Under the pieces are notes generated by a model. It searched no databases. It worked only from the letters and a program-made list of their open reading frames with translations, and had not been told where the DNA came from. A program made the translations under genes and the position numbers. A DNA stretch of 64,000 bases from Sphingomonas sp. CL5.1 (GTDB lineage: Bacteria > Pseudomonadota > Alphaproteobacteria > Sphingomonadales > Sphingomonadaceae), in NCBI RefSeq assembly GCF_013344685.1, contig NZ_CP050137.1, positions 3,031,001 to 3,095,000 of the forward strand, given 5' to 3'. Below are positions 43,686 through 53,302 of this stretch, one piece after another; position 1 is the stretch's first letter, and every line of letters begins with the position of its first letter.

Positions 43686-44071
43686 TGACGTCTGGAGATC
43701 CGGTCGCGCGCTGGCACGATTACATGCACGCGCCGACCCCCGAGCGGCTGGCCGCGCTGCTGCACGACGATTGCGTGTTCCAAAGCCCGGCGGTCCACAC
43801 GCCGCAGAAGGGCAAGGCGCTGACGATGAAATACCTCCTCGCGGCAGCGCAGGTGCTGGGCGGGGAGAGTTTTCGCTACACCGGCGAATGGCGCGCGGAG
43901 CGGTCGGCGGTGCTGGAGTTCGAGTGCGAGGTGGATGGGAAATACGTCAACGGCGTCGATATCATCTCCTGGGACGGAGACGGGTTGATTATCGGCTTCA
44001 AGGTGATGATCCGGCCGATCAAGGCGTTCGACGCGGTGGTGCCGAAGATGGCGGCGGCGTTGATGGGGTGA
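43685..44071 (+). CDS. SnoaL/NTF2-like protein
   Basis: A 128-aa cone-shaped alpha+beta-barrel protein (NTF2/SnoaL superfamily). The N-terminal helix VARWHDYMHAPTPERLAALL, the strand CVFQSPAVHTPQKG, and the repeated strands FEFECEVDGKYVNGVDII and GLIIGFKVMIRPIKA fit the fold. No obvious catalytic set, so enzyme or binding role is open. Coupled to the GFA gene by TGATG overlap and followed closely by a methyltransferase gene. Confidence 0.8.
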   Translation: MTSGDPVARWHDYMHAPTPERLAALLHDDCVFQSPAVHTPQKGKALTMKYLLAAAQVLGGESFRYTGEWRAERSAVLEFECEVDGKYVNGVDIISWDGDGLIIGFKVMIRPIKAFDAVVPKMAAALMG

Positions 44072-44079
44072 GGCGGGGC

Positions 44080-44811
44080 GTGGCCCAGAATATCTACGAC
44101 GATCCGGATTTCTTCGCGGGCTACAGCCGGTTGCCACGGCAGATGCGTGGACTGGACGGCGCGCCCGAATGGCCGGCGATCCGGAATATGCTGCCCGATG
44201 TGACGGGCAGGCGGGTGGCTGATCTCGGCTGCGGCTTCGGCTGGGCTTCGCGCTGGTTGCGGGAACAGGGGGCTGCCTCGGTCCTCGGCGTCGATCTGTC
44301 GCAAAACATGATCGACCGTGCGCGCGCGAGTACGAACGATCGGGGAATCGACTATCGTATCGCCGATCTTGAAGGCCTGACGTTGCCCGAAGCTGCGTTC
44401 GAGTTGATCTACAGCGCCCTTGCCTTCCATTATGTGCGGAATTTCGCGCGGTTGATCCGGATGATCCACGCAGCGCTGACGCCGGGAAGCGACCTTGTGT
44501 TCACCATCGAGCATCCGATCTACATGGCGGCGGCTGATCCGCATTGGATGCGGGACGCGGACGGTCGCAAGACCTGGCCGGTCAACGGCTATGCGATGGA
44601 AGGGGAACGGCGGACGAACTGGTTCGTCAAAGACGTGCTGAAATATCACCGCACATTGGCTACCACACTCAATACGCTGATCGATGCCGGGTTTGCGTTG
44701 CGCCGGATCGAAGAATTTGCGCCGACAGCCGGGCAGATCGCGCAAACGCCTGGGCTGGCCGAGGAGATGGAGCGGCCGATGTTGTTGCTGATCTCCGCCC
44801 ATCGGGCATGA
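44080..44811 (+). CDS. Class I SAM-dependent methyltransferase
   Basis: A 243-aa methyltransferase. Motif I VADLGCGFGWASRWL binds SAM, motif II VLGVDLSQNMIDRAR supplies the acidic residue, and motif IV-like LIYSALAFHYVRN follows. The N-terminus MAQNIYDDPDFFAGYSRLPR is a known family start, favouring the GTG at 44080; a GTG at 44068 would overlap the previous stop (GTGA). The C-terminal lid has a Trp/His-rich segment (YMAAADPHWMRD). Substrate, small molecule or protein, is unknown. Same direction as GFA and SnoaL genes, perhaps one unit. Confidence 0.88.
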   Translation: MAQNIYDDPDFFAGYSRLPRQMRGLDGAPEWPAIRNMLPDVTGRRVADLGCGFGWASRWLREQGAASVLGVDLSQNMIDRARASTNDRGIDYRIADLEGLTLPEAAFELIYSALAFHYVRNFARLIRMIHAALTPGSDLVFTIEHPIYMAAADPHWMRDADGRKTWPVNGYAMEGERRTNWFVKDVLKYHRTLATTLNTLIDAGFALRRIEEFAPTAGQIAQTPGLAEEMERPMLLLISAHRA

Positions 44812-44830
44812 TCTCATTGCGGGAACGGCG

Positions 44831-45415
44831 TTATTTCTTCCCCTGCCGCCCCCAGGCCGTCTCCAGCGCCGCCGGCGAACCATTGCGCGAAGCCAGCGTC
44901 AGCCCCGTCAGCACCATCTTCTTCCCGCGCAGGAAGCGCGATTCCGTGCGCCACAAGACATCGTAGCGCGCGGTTTCGCTGTGGCTCTTGTCGCCGTCCC
45001 ACCAGCTTGTCGCGATCAGCACGGGAAGGCGGCCGTGGCGGGCGTCGCCGTCGCCGTTCGCCTTGAGCAACGCATCGGCGAACCAGTCGGCGGCAATGCG
45101 CGGGCCGGGCAGGGCGTCCTGCGGCGAGACGCCCAAAGCCTTGGGGAAAGTGACGGTCGCGGCGCTGAAATTGCGATCGCCATCGCTAAGCGCGATCGTA
45201 TTGCCGCCATCCACCACCTTGCCGACCAGCGTGACCACGCCGCGCGCATGTTCCGCGCTGGCCGCTTGAGATGCGCGCGCCGCCTCGTCCGCGCGACGGC
45301 CGGACCAGTTGAGGTAGAGCGACGCGGCCGCGATCAGCATCCCCACCACCGCGACCAGCTCGGCGAGCGTGATCCAGCGGCGGCGCGTCGCGGCCTGATC
45401 GGCGGTTTCGCTCAT
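44831..45415 (-). CDS. Membrane-anchored protein of unknown function
   Basis: A 194-aa protein with one N-terminal membrane helix (about residues 17-38, TLAELVAVVGMLIAAASLYL) and a likely periplasmic beta-rich domain (RGVVTLVGKVVDGGNTIAL and ARYDVLWRTESRFLRGKKMV). I do not recognise a family. It overlaps the stop of the MmcQ/YjbR gene by 4 bp (45412-45415) and ends a purM-purN-mmcQ-like minus-strand series, suggesting coexpression but no clear functional tie. Confidence 0.7.
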   Translation of the reverse strand: MSETADQAATRRRWITLAELVAVVGMLIAAASLYLNWSGRRADEAARASQAASAEHARGVVTLVGKVVDGGNTIALSDGDRNFSAATVTFPKALGVSPQDALPGPRIAADWFADALLKANGDGDARHGRLPVLIATSWWDGDKSHSETARYDVLWRTESRFLRGKKMVLTGLTLASRNGSPAALETAWGRQGKK

Positions 45416-45801
45416 CGGCCGCCCATCTCCAGCAGGCGGCGCGGGGCGACCAGTTCCCAGCTCCGCGCGATACGGTCCGCCACCCGGTCCCAGTCGGTGT
45501 CTTCGCGATCCAGCCGCATCGCCACCCAGCCATAGGGGCCGAGATAGGCGGGGCGGAAATAGAAATCCGGGTCCATCTCGATCAGCGTCGCCTGCTCCTC
45601 GCCGTCGTCGGTCTTGACGATCGCCACCGTCTCTCCGTCGCCGTGATGATTGTGCCAGAAATAGGCGAAGAACTTGCCCTTTTCGATATGGAATCCGGGC
45701 GCGCCGTGGCTCAGCCGCTCGGCGGCGGCGGGCAGCGCCAGCGCGATCTCGCGCACGCGGGCGAGCGCAATATCCGAATCTGGACTCACCGCGTCAGCCA
45801 T
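45412..45801 (-). CDS. MmcQ/YjbR family protein
   Basis: A 129-aa protein of the MmcQ/YjbR family (CyaY-like fold), often labelled DNA-binding without firm evidence. The typical order is an N-terminal helix ALARVREIALALPAA, SHGAPGFHIEKGKFFAYFW, and the C-terminal WVAMRLDREDTDWDRVADRIARSWELVAPRRLL. It overlaps the purN 3' end by 16 bp and the membrane protein gene by 4 bp. Role in purine metabolism is not implied by sequence. Confidence 0.88.
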   Translation of the reverse strand: MADAVSPDSDIALARVREIALALPAAAERLSHGAPGFHIEKGKFFAYFWHNHHGDGETVAIVKTDDGEEQATLIEMDPDFYFRPAYLGPYGWVAMRLDREDTDWDRVADRIARSWELVAPRRLLEMGGR

Positions 45802-46349
45802 TCCGCAAGGACGCGCGGATAGAGGCGATGTTCCTCCGCCAGCACGCGCGCCGCCAGCGTTTCCGCGTCGTCGCCCGGCAGGATCGGCACGCGCGCCTGC
45901 CCGAGCACCTCGCCGCCGTCCAGTTCCTCGGTGACGAGGTGGATCGAGCAGCCGGCCTCCGCATCGCCGGCCTCGATCGCGCGGGCGTGGGTGTCGAGGC
46001 CCTTGTATTTCGGCAGCAGCGAGGGATGGATGTTGACGATCCGCCCGCGCCAGTCCGCGACGAACTTGTCGGACAGCAGCCGCATATAGCCGGCGAGCGC
46101 GATATATTCGGCGCCCGCCGCGCGCAGCGCGCCGTCCAGCGCGGCCTCATAGGCGATCTTGCCGATGCCCTTGGGCGACAGCGCGAAGGTGGGGATACCC
46201 CGTTCGCGCGCCCAGGCCAGGCCGGCGGCCTCCGGTTTGTCGGAGGCGACCACCACCACCTGATAGACGTCGCCTGCCGCCTTCACCAGCGATTGCATGT
46301 TCGATCCGCGCCCGGAAACGAGGATCGCGATCTTCGCCGGCCCGCTCAT
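45786..46349 (-). CDS. purN: Phosphoribosylglycinamide formyltransferase
   Basis: A 187-aa enzyme for step 3 of purine synthesis (GAR to formyl-GAR with 10-formyl-THF). The N-terminal [13 protein letters not shown] binds the phosphoribosyl group; the catalytic Asn-His-Asp set is in [26 protein letters not shown] and [18 protein letters not shown]. Length typical. It overlaps purM by 4 bp (46346-46349) and is transcribed after it, the standard purMN order. Downstream genes overlap, indicating a longer operon. Confidence 0.96.
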   Translation of the reverse strand: MSGPAKIAILVSGRGSNMQSLVKAAGDVYQVVVVASDKPEAAGLAWARERGIPTFALSPKGIGKIAYEAALDGALRAAGAEYIALAGYMRLLSDKFVADWRGRIVNIHPSLLPKYKGLDTHARAIEAGDAEAGCSIHLVTEELDGGEVLGQARVPILPGDDAETLAARVLAEEHRLYPRVLAEWLTR

Positions 46350-47449
46350 GCGTTATGCGTCGCGGTCCAGTCGCCGCGCGCGCTCCACGTCTCGGCCGAG
46401 CCACGCACGGTACAGCCGCGCTCGCCCGCGGCGATCGCGCCGATGCGGAACACGGTTTCGCCGGCTTCCTCCAGCGCAATGGTCACCGCTCCGGCCGCAT
46501 CGGCCGCGACGATCACCGCCATGCCGATGCCGCAGTTGAAGGTGCGCGCCATCTCCTCCGGCTCGATCGTGCCCTGCGCCTGGAGGAAAGCCATCAGGCG
46601 CGGTTGCGGCCAGGCATCCGCATCGATCGTCGCATGGCAGCCGGCGGGCAGCACGCGCGGGATATTCTCCAGCAGGCCGCCGCCGGTGATATGCGCCAGC
46701 CCCTTGACGCGGCGCTCGCGGACGAGTGGCAGCAGGCTTTTCACATAGATGCGGGTCGGCGCCATCAGCGTGTCGATCAGCAGCCGGTCCCGGTCGAACA
46801 GCGCGGGGCGATCGAGCTTCCAGCCCTTGTCGGCCGCCAGCCGCCGGACCAGCGAGAAGCCGTTGGAATGAACGCCGGACGAAGCGAGGCCGAGGATGAC
46901 GTCGCCGGGCGCGATATCCGCCCCGGTCAGCACCGCCGACCGCTCCACCGCGCCGACGCAGAAGCCGGCGAGGTCGTAATCGCCCTCGGCATACATGCCG
47001 GGCATCTCCGCCGTCTCGCCGCCGATTAGCGCGCAGCCGGCGATCCTGCACCCTTCCGCGATCGAGGCGACGACCTGCTCGGCGACGCCATTGTCGAGCC
47101 GGCCGGTCGCGTAATAATCGAGGAAGAACAGCGGCTCCGCGCCCTGCACGATCAGGTCGTTGGCGCACATCGCGACCAGATCCACGCCGACGCCCTCATG
47201 CCGCTCATGCTCGATCGCGAGCTTCAGCTTGGTGCCGACACCGTCGTTCGCCGCGACCAGCAGCGGATCGGTGAACCCCGCCGCGCGCAGATCGAAGAAG
47301 CCGCCGAATCCGCCGAGGTCCGCGTCCGCGCCCGGCCGCCGCGTCGCGCGGGCGAGGGGGGCGATGGCGCGGACCAGCGCGTTGCCGCTGGCGATCGAAA
47401 CGCCCGCATCGGCGTAGGTATAGGGCGTGTTGCCACGATCTTCGGTCAT
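46346..47449 (-). CDS. purM: Phosphoribosylformylglycinamidine cyclo-ligase (AIR synthetase)
   Basis: A 367-aa enzyme for step 5 of purine synthesis. N-terminal [17 protein letters not shown], the ATP-binding glycine/Asp segments [14 protein letters not shown] and [31 protein letters not shown], and the C-terminal [16 protein letters not shown] are diagnostic. The ATG at 47449 (MTEDRG) is preferred over an upstream in-frame reading with basic, unlikely sequence. It diverges from the DUF2066-type gene and is coupled to purN. Confidence 0.96.
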   Translation of the reverse strand: MTEDRGNTPYTYADAGVSIASGNALVRAIAPLARATRRPGADADLGGFGGFFDLRAAGFTDPLLVAANDGVGTKLKLAIEHERHEGVGVDLVAMCANDLIVQGAEPLFFLDYYATGRLDNGVAEQVVASIAEGCRIAGCALIGGETAEMPGMYAEGDYDLAGFCVGAVERSAVLTGADIAPGDVILGLASSGVHSNGFSLVRRLAADKGWKLDRPALFDRDRLLIDTLMAPTRIYVKSLLPLVRERRVKGLAHITGGGLLENIPRVLPAGCHATIDADAWPQPRLMAFLQAQGTIEPEEMARTFNCGIGMAVIVAADAAGAVTIALEEAGETVFRIGAIAAGERGCTVRGSAETWSARGDWTATHNA

Positions 47450-47513
47450 ATGGCGTGCGACTAACCACATCTCGCTTGGATTTCCACGCCTGCTTCGCCA
47501 AAAGGCAGGCAAG

Positions 47514-48746
47514 ATGCGTCTTCGTCTGTTTTTCCTCACGACCGCCGCTGTCGCGCTGCTGCTCGGCACCGGCATCGGCATCGCGCAGATCGAGGGCGGC
47601 GATCGCGGCGTCGCGCCGGTCGACAGCTCCTCGGACTATGAGGTGAGCGGCATCTCCGTCGACGTGGCGGCGAAGGATGCGGACAGCGCGCGCTACGGCG
47701 GCTGGCGGCTGGCGCAGCGCAAGGCGTGGGTGCAATTGTCGCAACGGCTCGGCGCGGGCGGCGGGCTGGTTTCGGACGGGACGCTTGATTCGCTCGTCTC
47801 CGGCATCGTCATCGGGAACGAGCAGATCGGGCCGAACCGCTATATCGCGACGCTCGGCGTGCTGTTCGATCGCGCCAAGGCCAGCGCGGCGCTCGGCGTC
47901 AGCGACTATGTCAGCCGGTCGGCGCCGATGGTGGTGATCCCGGTGATGTGGTCCGGCGGCACGGCCACCGTGTTCGAGCAGCGGACGCCGTGGCAGGAGG
48001 CGTGGGCGCGCTATCGCACCGGCAACAGCACGGTCGATTATATCCGCCCGGTCGGCAGCGGGCCGGACCCGCTGTTGCTCAATTACGGCCAGACCCAGCG
48101 TCCGGGGCGCGGCTGGTGGCGATCGGTGCTCAATCAATATGGCGGCAGCGACGTGCTGATGCCGACCGTCAGACTCTATCGCCAATGGCCGGGTGGGCCG
48201 GTGGTCGGCGTGTTCCAGGCGCGGGGCGGGCCGGACAACCGGCTGTTCGGCCAGGTCGCGCTGCGCGTCGGCTCGGCGGCGGGCGTGCCGCAATTGCTCG
48301 ATGCGGGCGTGAAGCGGCTGGACGATCTGTATCAGGCGGCGCTGCGCGGCGGTCTGCTGCGCGGCGATCCGGGCCTGTCCTATGTCCCGCCGGTCGAGGC
48401 GGCGAGCGATGTGGTGACGCCCGACGATTCGCCCCCGGTGGAGAGCGCGACGATCGGCGGCACGACCATCTCGGTGCAGTTCGATTCGCCCGGCGCGCCG
48501 GCGGTGAACAGCACGGAAGCGGCGATGCGCGCGGTGCCCGGCGTCGCGTCGGCGGCGACCTCCAGCCTCGCGCTCGGCGGCATATCGGTGATGACGGTGA
48601 CCTATGGCGGCACCCCCGACGCCTTCCGCGCCGCGTTGCAGTCGCGCGGTTGGCAGGTGTTCGGCACCGGCGCGACGATCCGCATCCGCCGCGCCCCCCA
48701 ATTGCTCCCGCCCGACGTGGCGGCGGACAACGCGACCGCCGAATGA
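47514..48746 (+). CDS. DUF2066-type exported protein with HMA-like C-terminal fold
   Basis: A 410-aa protein. A signal peptide or anchor ([20 protein letters not shown]) precedes a region (about 25-300) resembling DUF2066 proteins found before hdaA in several alphaproteobacteria. The last 80 residues ([20 protein letters not shown] ... [15 protein letters not shown]) have the beta-alpha-beta-beta-alpha-beta order of heavy-metal-associated domains but lack the CxxC metal site. ATG at 47514 has AAAGGCAGG upstream. Its stop overlaps the hdaA start (ATGA), so it is coupled to a replication-control gene. Function unknown. Confidence 0.72.
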   Translation: MRLRLFFLTTAAVALLLGTGIGIAQIEGGDRGVAPVDSSSDYEVSGISVDVAAKDADSARYGGWRLAQRKAWVQLSQRLGAGGGLVSDGTLDSLVSGIVIGNEQIGPNRYIATLGVLFDRAKASAALGVSDYVSRSAPMVVIPVMWSGGTATVFEQRTPWQEAWARYRTGNSTVDYIRPVGSGPDPLLLNYGQTQRPGRGWWRSVLNQYGGSDVLMPTVRLYRQWPGGPVVGVFQARGGPDNRLFGQVALRVGSAAGVPQLLDAGVKRLDDLYQAALRGGLLRGDPGLSYVPPVEAASDVVTPDDSPPVESATIGGTTISVQFDSPGAPAVNSTEAAMRAVPGVASAATSSLALGGISVMTVTYGGTPDAFRAALQSRGWQVFGTGATIRIRRAPQLLPPDVAADNATAE

Positions 48747-49366
48747 GCCAGATCGCGCTGCCGCTGGAGTGGCCCGCCGATCCGCGCGACGAGGAGTTCC
48801 TGGTGACGCCCTCGAACGCGCGGGCGGCGCATCTGGTCGAGCATTGGGGGGCGTGGCCGGTGATGACCGCGCTGCTCACCGGCCCGCGCAAGTCCGGCCG
48901 CAGCCTGCTGGCGCGCATCTTCGCCTCCAAGAGCGGCGGGACGATCATCGACGATGCGGAGAAGCGCCCCGAGGCGGAGCTGTTCCACGCCTGGAATCAG
49001 GCGCAGGCGGAGCGCAAGCCGCTGCTGATCGTCGCCGACGCCGCGCCGCCCGAATGGCGGATCAGGCTGCCCGACCTGCGCTCGCGGCTCGGCGCGTCGC
49101 CGGTGGCGGAGATCGGCGCGCCCGACGACGAACTGATGCGCGCGCTGCTGGAGCGGCAGTTCCACCGGCGCGGGCTGGATGCGCGGCCCGATCTGATCGA
49201 CTGGCTCGTCGCACGGATCGAGCGTAGTCATATTACTGTCATGCGAACGGTCGATGCGCTGGATCAGGAAGTGCTGGAACGTCGCAAGCGGCTCTCGATC
49301 CCGCTGGCGCGGACCACGCTTGCCGACGCCGCGCTGATCCCGCCACCGCCGATGGACCCCGAATGA
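48743..49366 (+). CDS. hdaA: DnaA regulatory inactivator HdaA
   Basis: A 207-aa DnaA-like AAA+ protein without the DnaA DNA-binding domain. The N-terminal QIALPL is the sliding-clamp binding motif (QxxLxL type). The AAA+ core has a Walker-A-like [14 protein letters not shown], a weak Walker B ([10 protein letters not shown]) and the sensor region [19 protein letters not shown]. With the clamp it stimulates DnaA-ATP hydrolysis after initiation. It overlaps the preceding gene and ppk1 by 4 bp each, so all three are coupled. Confidence 0.92.
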   Translation: MSQIALPLEWPADPRDEEFLVTPSNARAAHLVEHWGAWPVMTALLTGPRKSGRSLLARIFASKSGGTIIDDAEKRPEAELFHAWNQAQAERKPLLIVADAAPPEWRIRLPDLRSRLGASPVAEIGAPDDELMRALLERQFHRRGLDARPDLIDWLVARIERSHITVMRTVDALDQEVLERRKRLSIPLARTTLADAALIPPPPMDPE

Positions 49367-51540
49367 CCCGCCCAGCCCATATCGCCGCCAGCATCAGGGA
49401 AGACGACGACCCGTTCGAGCCGAGTACGGCCGGGCGTTATTTCAACCGCGAGCTTTCGTGGCTGGCGTTCAACCGGCGGGTGCTGGAGGAAGCGTGCAAT
49501 CCGGCGCATCCGCTATTGGAGCGGCTGCGCTTCCTGTCGATCTCCGGCTCGAACCTCGACGAATTCTTCATGGTCCGCGTCGCGGGGCTGAAGGGCCAGC
49601 AATTGCTGGAGGTGGAGGCGCGCTCCGCCGACGGGCTGACCCCCTCGCAGCAGCTTGTCGCGATCACGGAGGCGGCGGACAAGCTGCTGATGGATCAGGA
49701 GAATGTGTGGCGCGATATCCGCCACGCGCTCGCCGATGCGGGCATCCAGGTGCTTGGCTCGAGCAAGGTCGATGCGGTGCTGTCGCTGGAGGAGATCGGC
49801 TGGCTCGAAACGCATTTCCGCGAGCAATTGCTGCCGGTCCTGACGCCGCAGGCGCTCGATCCCGCGCATCCCTTCCCGTTCCTGCCCAACAAGGGGCTGG
49901 CGGTCATGTTCGACCTGATGCGCCTGTCCGACGACGAGCCGATCCGCGAGCTGGTGATGCTGCCCGCGTCGATGCGTCGCTTCGTCCGCCTGCCGGGGGA
50001 GAGGGCGCGCTACGTCGCGATCGAATCGATCGTGAAGCGTTTCTCGCCGGTGCTGTTCCCCGGCTATCGCGTGCTCGGCGCGGCCGAGTTCCGCGTGCTG
50101 CGCGACAGCGATATCGAGATCGAGGAGGAGGCGGAGGACCTCGTCCGCTATTTTGCCAACGCCATCAAGCGCCGCCGGCGCGGGCGGGTGATCCGGCTGG
50201 AGCTGGAGACCGGAATGCCGGAGGCGCTGGAGACGGTGCTGCGCGACGAGCTTGGCGAGGTCGGCGCGCTCGTCACCGAGAGCGGCACCTTCCTCGGCAT
50301 CGGCGAACTGGACCAGCTTTACGAGGAGGACCGGCCGGACCTGAAGTTCCCACCCTTCACGCCGCGCTTCCCGGAACGCATCCGCGAGTTCGGCGGTGAT
50401 TGCTTCGCGGCGATCCGCTCCAAGGACATCATCGTCCACCACCCCTACGAGACGTTCGACGTGGTGCTGGCCTTCCTGAAGCAGGCGGCGGCGGACCCGG
50501 ACGTGGTGGCGATCAAGCAGACGCTCTATCGCGCCGGCAAGCAATCAGCCGTCATCAACGCGCTGATCGCGGCGGCTGAGGCGGGCAAGTCGGTGACGGC
50601 GGTGGTCGAGCTGAAGGCGCGGTTCGACGAGGAGCAGAACATGCTCTGGGCCAGCGCGCTGGAGCGGGCCGGCGTGCAGGTGGTCTATGGCTTCATCGAC
50701 TGGAAGACCCACGCCAAGATCTCGATGGTGGTGCGGCGTGAGGGCGGGCAGTTCCGCACCTACTGCCATTTCGGCACGGGCAATTATCATCCGATCACCG
50801 CGCGCATCTACACCGATCTCAGCTTCTTCACCGCCGATCCGCGCATCGGGCGCGACGCGGCGCAGGTGTTCAACTACATCACCGGCTATGTCGAGCCGCA
50901 TGGGATGGAGCTGCTGGTCATCTCGCCGCGTGGGTTGCGCGACCGGCTGATCGAGCTGATCGACGCGGAGATCGCCTTCGCGCGGGCGGGCAGGCCGGCG
51001 TCGATCTGGGCGAAGATGAATAGCCTCGTCGATCCGGCGATCATCGAGAAGCTCTATGAGGCGAGCGGCGCGGGGGTGGAGATCGATCTCGTCATTCGCG
51101 GCATCTGCTGCCTCAGGCCCAAGGTGCCGGGCATGTCGGACAATATCCGCGTGAAATCGGTGGTCGGGCGGTTCCTGGAGCATAGCCGCATCGCCTGTTT
51201 CGGCAATGGCGCTGCGCTGCCCAACGACGGCGCGCATGTGCTGATCTCCTCGGCGGACTGGATGCCGCGCAACTTCGATCGCCGCGTCGAATATATGCTG
51301 CCGCTCACCAACGAGACGGTGCATGATCAGGTGCTCGATCAGGTGATGGTCGCCAACCTGATCGACGACGAGCAGAGCTGGGAACTGGAGCCGGACGGCA
51401 GCTACATACGCCTGAAGCCGGGCGACAAACCTTTCAACCTGCACCGCTATTTCATGACCAACCCTTCGCTTTCCGGCCGCGGCGCGGCGCTGGAGGAGGG
51501 CGGGCAGGTGCCGACCCTCTCGTTGCGCCGGCAAGGCTGA
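49363..51540 (+). CDS. ppk1: Polyphosphate kinase 1
   Basis: A 725-aa membrane-associated enzyme that makes polyphosphate from ATP. N-terminal [18 protein letters not shown] and [14 protein letters not shown] are typical; the phospholipase-D-like catalytic half has [13 protein letters not shown], the phospho-accepting histidine region [10 protein letters not shown], and [20 protein letters not shown] with the second catalytic His. Length is standard. Its ATG overlaps the hdaA stop by 4 bp, and ppx follows 10 bp later, making an hdaA-ppk1-ppx unit. No truncation. Confidence 0.97.
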   Translation: MTRPAHIAASIREDDDPFEPSTAGRYFNRELSWLAFNRRVLEEACNPAHPLLERLRFLSISGSNLDEFFMVRVAGLKGQQLLEVEARSADGLTPSQQLVAITEAADKLLMDQENVWRDIRHALADAGIQVLGSSKVDAVLSLEEIGWLETHFREQLLPVLTPQALDPAHPFPFLPNKGLAVMFDLMRLSDDEPIRELVMLPASMRRFVRLPGERARYVAIESIVKRFSPVLFPGYRVLGAAEFRVLRDSDIEIEEEAEDLVRYFANAIKRRRRGRVIRLELETGMPEALETVLRDELGEVGALVTESGTFLGIGELDQLYEEDRPDLKFPPFTPRFPERIREFGGDCFAAIRSKDIIVHHPYETFDVVLAFLKQAAADPDVVAIKQTLYRAGKQSAVINALIAAAEAGKSVTAVVELKARFDEEQNMLWASALERAGVQVVYGFIDWKTHAKISMVVRREGGQFRTYCHFGTGNYHPITARIYTDLSFFTADPRIGRDAAQVFNYITGYVEPHGMELLVISPRGLRDRLIELIDAEIAFARAGRPASIWAKMNSLVDPAIIEKLYEASGAGVEIDLVIRGICCLRPKVPGMSDNIRVKSVVGRFLEHSRIACFGNGAALPNDGAHVLISSADWMPRNFDRRVEYMLPLTNETVHDQVLDQVMVANLIDDEQSWELEPDGSYIRLKPGDKPFNLHRYFMTNPSLSGRGAALEEGGQVPTLSLRRQG

Positions 51541-51550
51541 AGGGCGCGGG

Positions 51551-53002
51551 ATGGCGGCGCCGCGCACGGCGATCATCGACATCGGCTCGAACTCGATCCG
51601 TCTGGTCGTCTATCAGGGGCCGGCGCGTCTGCCGGCGATCCTGTTCAACGAGAAGGTGCTGGCAGGGCTGGGGCGCAGCCTCGCGCAGACCGGCGCGATC
51701 GACGCGGAGGCGATGGCCGCCGCCGCGACCGCGCTCGTCCGTTTCGCCGCGCTGGCGCGCGAGATGCGCTGCGACACGGTACGCACCGTCGCCACCGCCG
51801 CCGCGCGCGACGCCGCCAACGGGGCCGAACTGCTCGCGGTGGCGGAAGCGGCGGGGCTGACCGTGGAGCTTCTTTCCGGCGCGGCGGAGGCGCGCGGCGC
51901 GGGCTATGGCGTGCTTTCCGCGATACCGCAGGCGGACGGCATCGTCGGCGACCTTGGCGGCGGCAGCCTCGAACTGGTGCGGGTGAAGAACGGCAAGGTC
52001 GGCAAGCATGTCTCCTTTCCGCTCGGCGTGCTGCGGGTTGCGGCGCTGCGCGAGAAGGGCGGGCTGGACCGCCGCGTCGGGTGGCTGCTGCGCGAGGCCG
52101 GCTGGGGCGGCGCCGGCAAGGGGTTGCCGCTCTATCTGGTCGGCGGATCGTGGCGCGCGCTGGCGCGGCTGGACATGGACCGCACCCATTATCCGCTGCC
52201 GATCATCCACCAATATGCCATGACGGCCGAGACGGTCGCGCGGCTGGGGCGGACGATCTCCCACGTAGCGAAGGGGCGGCTGAAGGCGGTGCCAGGCTTG
52301 TCGTCCGGCCGCATCCCGACGCTGGGCGATGCGGCGGCGGTGCTGGCCTCGCTGCTCAAGCATCTGAAGAGCAAGGGCACGATCGTCTCCGCTTACGGAC
52401 TGCGCGAGGGATTGCTCTATGACGCGCTCGACGAGCGGACGCGCGCGCAGGACCCTTTGGTGGTCGCGACACGCGATGAAGGACGACGCGCTGGCCGCTT
52501 TCCCGAGCATGGCGACTTGCTCCACGAGTGGATCGCGCCACTGTTCGCCGGGGAGGTGCCGGCCGATGCGCGGCTGCGCCATGCCGCCTGCCAACTCGCC
52601 GACGTCGGCTGGCGCGCCAACCCGGAGTTCCGCGCGGAACGGGGGCTGGAGATCGCGCTCCACGGCAATTGGGTTGGCGTCGATGCGCGCGGCCGGGCGA
52701 TGATGGGGCAGGCGCTATGGACCGGCCTGGGCGGCGACACCGCCAGCCCGCCGCCGCTGCCGGCGCTGGCGAGCGATTCGGACCTGCGCCGCGCGACCGG
52801 CTGGGGATTGGCGATGCGGCTGGGGCAGCGGCTGTCAGGCGGCCTCGCCGGTCCGTTGCAGCGCTCCCGCCTGACGGTCGACGCGCGCGCGCTGACGCTC
52901 GGCCTCGATGCCGGTGACCACGGCCTCTACGGCGAGGCAGTGGAGAAGCGGCACAATGCGCTGGCGGCGGCGCTGGGCCGCGCGCCGATCCTCATCGCCT
53001 GA
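51551..53002 (+). CDS. ppx: Exopolyphosphatase / guanosine pentaphosphate phosphatase family
   Basis: A 483-aa actin-like-fold phosphatase of the Ppx/GppA family. The two phosphate loops are AIIDIGSNSIRLVVY (residues 7-21) and GIVGDLGGGSLELV; the DRTHYPLPIIHQY segment and a C-terminal HD-like helical domain (HEWIAPLFAGEVPADARLRH) follow. It degrades polyphosphate, and possibly pppGpp. It lies 10 bp after ppk1, giving opposing synthesis and breakdown in one operon. Starts at ATG 51551 behind a GGGCGCGGG stretch. Confidence 0.93.
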   Translation: MAAPRTAIIDIGSNSIRLVVYQGPARLPAILFNEKVLAGLGRSLAQTGAIDAEAMAAAATALVRFAALAREMRCDTVRTVATAAARDAANGAELLAVAEAAGLTVELLSGAAEARGAGYGVLSAIPQADGIVGDLGGGSLELVRVKNGKVGKHVSFPLGVLRVAALREKGGLDRRVGWLLREAGWGGAGKGLPLYLVGGSWRALARLDMDRTHYPLPIIHQYAMTAETVARLGRTISHVAKGRLKAVPGLSSGRIPTLGDAAAVLASLLKHLKSKGTIVSAYGLREGLLYDALDERTRAQDPLVVATRDEGRRAGRFPEHGDLLHEWIAPLFAGEVPADARLRHAACQLADVGWRANPEFRAERGLEIALHGNWVGVDARGRAMMGQALWTGLGGDTASPPPLPALASDSDLRRATGWGLAMRLGQRLSGGLAGPLQRSRLTVDARALTLGLDAGDHGLYGEAVEKRHNALAAALGRAPILIA

Positions 53003-53008
53003 GCGCGA

Positions 53009-53302
53009 TCAGCCGCAACTGATGCTGCGCACGATATTCCGCTCACCGATCATGATGTTGAGGCGCTCGACACGGTAATCCATTGTCGCCGCCTGGCCGG
53101 GGTAGAGCACGCGCACGATGCGCGAGCCGCTGACTCGCTGCGCCCGGCGCTGGAGCTGCGGCGTGAACGGCATCCCGACGAAGCGCTGCGCCGGCTCCGC
53201 ACGGCATTGGCGATGCGGCGGCGGGCCGGGCATCCCGGGGCGATCATCGACACATCCGGCGAGCGCGATCAGCGGCAGCGCGGCGATCAGGGCCTTGTTC
53301 AT
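53009..53302 (-). CDS. Peptidase inhibitor I78 family lipoprotein
   Basis: A 97-aa lipoprotein. Signal peptide with lipobox LAGC (Cys16-17 region). The C-terminal half RIVRVLYPGQAATMDYRVER and ends with INxMIGERNIVRSISCG-like sequence fits the I78 inhibitor fold (R-V/L-Y/R-PG, then T/A-M-D-Y-R and R-L-N, ending in CG). Such proteins inhibit serine peptidases such as elastase or subtilisin; target here unknown. Its ATG overlaps the rnd stop by 4 bp, so it is cotranscribed with RNase D. Convergent with ppx. Confidence 0.82.
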   Translation of the reverse strand: MNKALIAALPLIALAGCVDDRPGMPGPPPHRQCRAEPAQRFVGMPFTPQLQRRAQRVSGSRIVRVLYPGQAATMDYRVERLNIMIGERNIVRSISCG

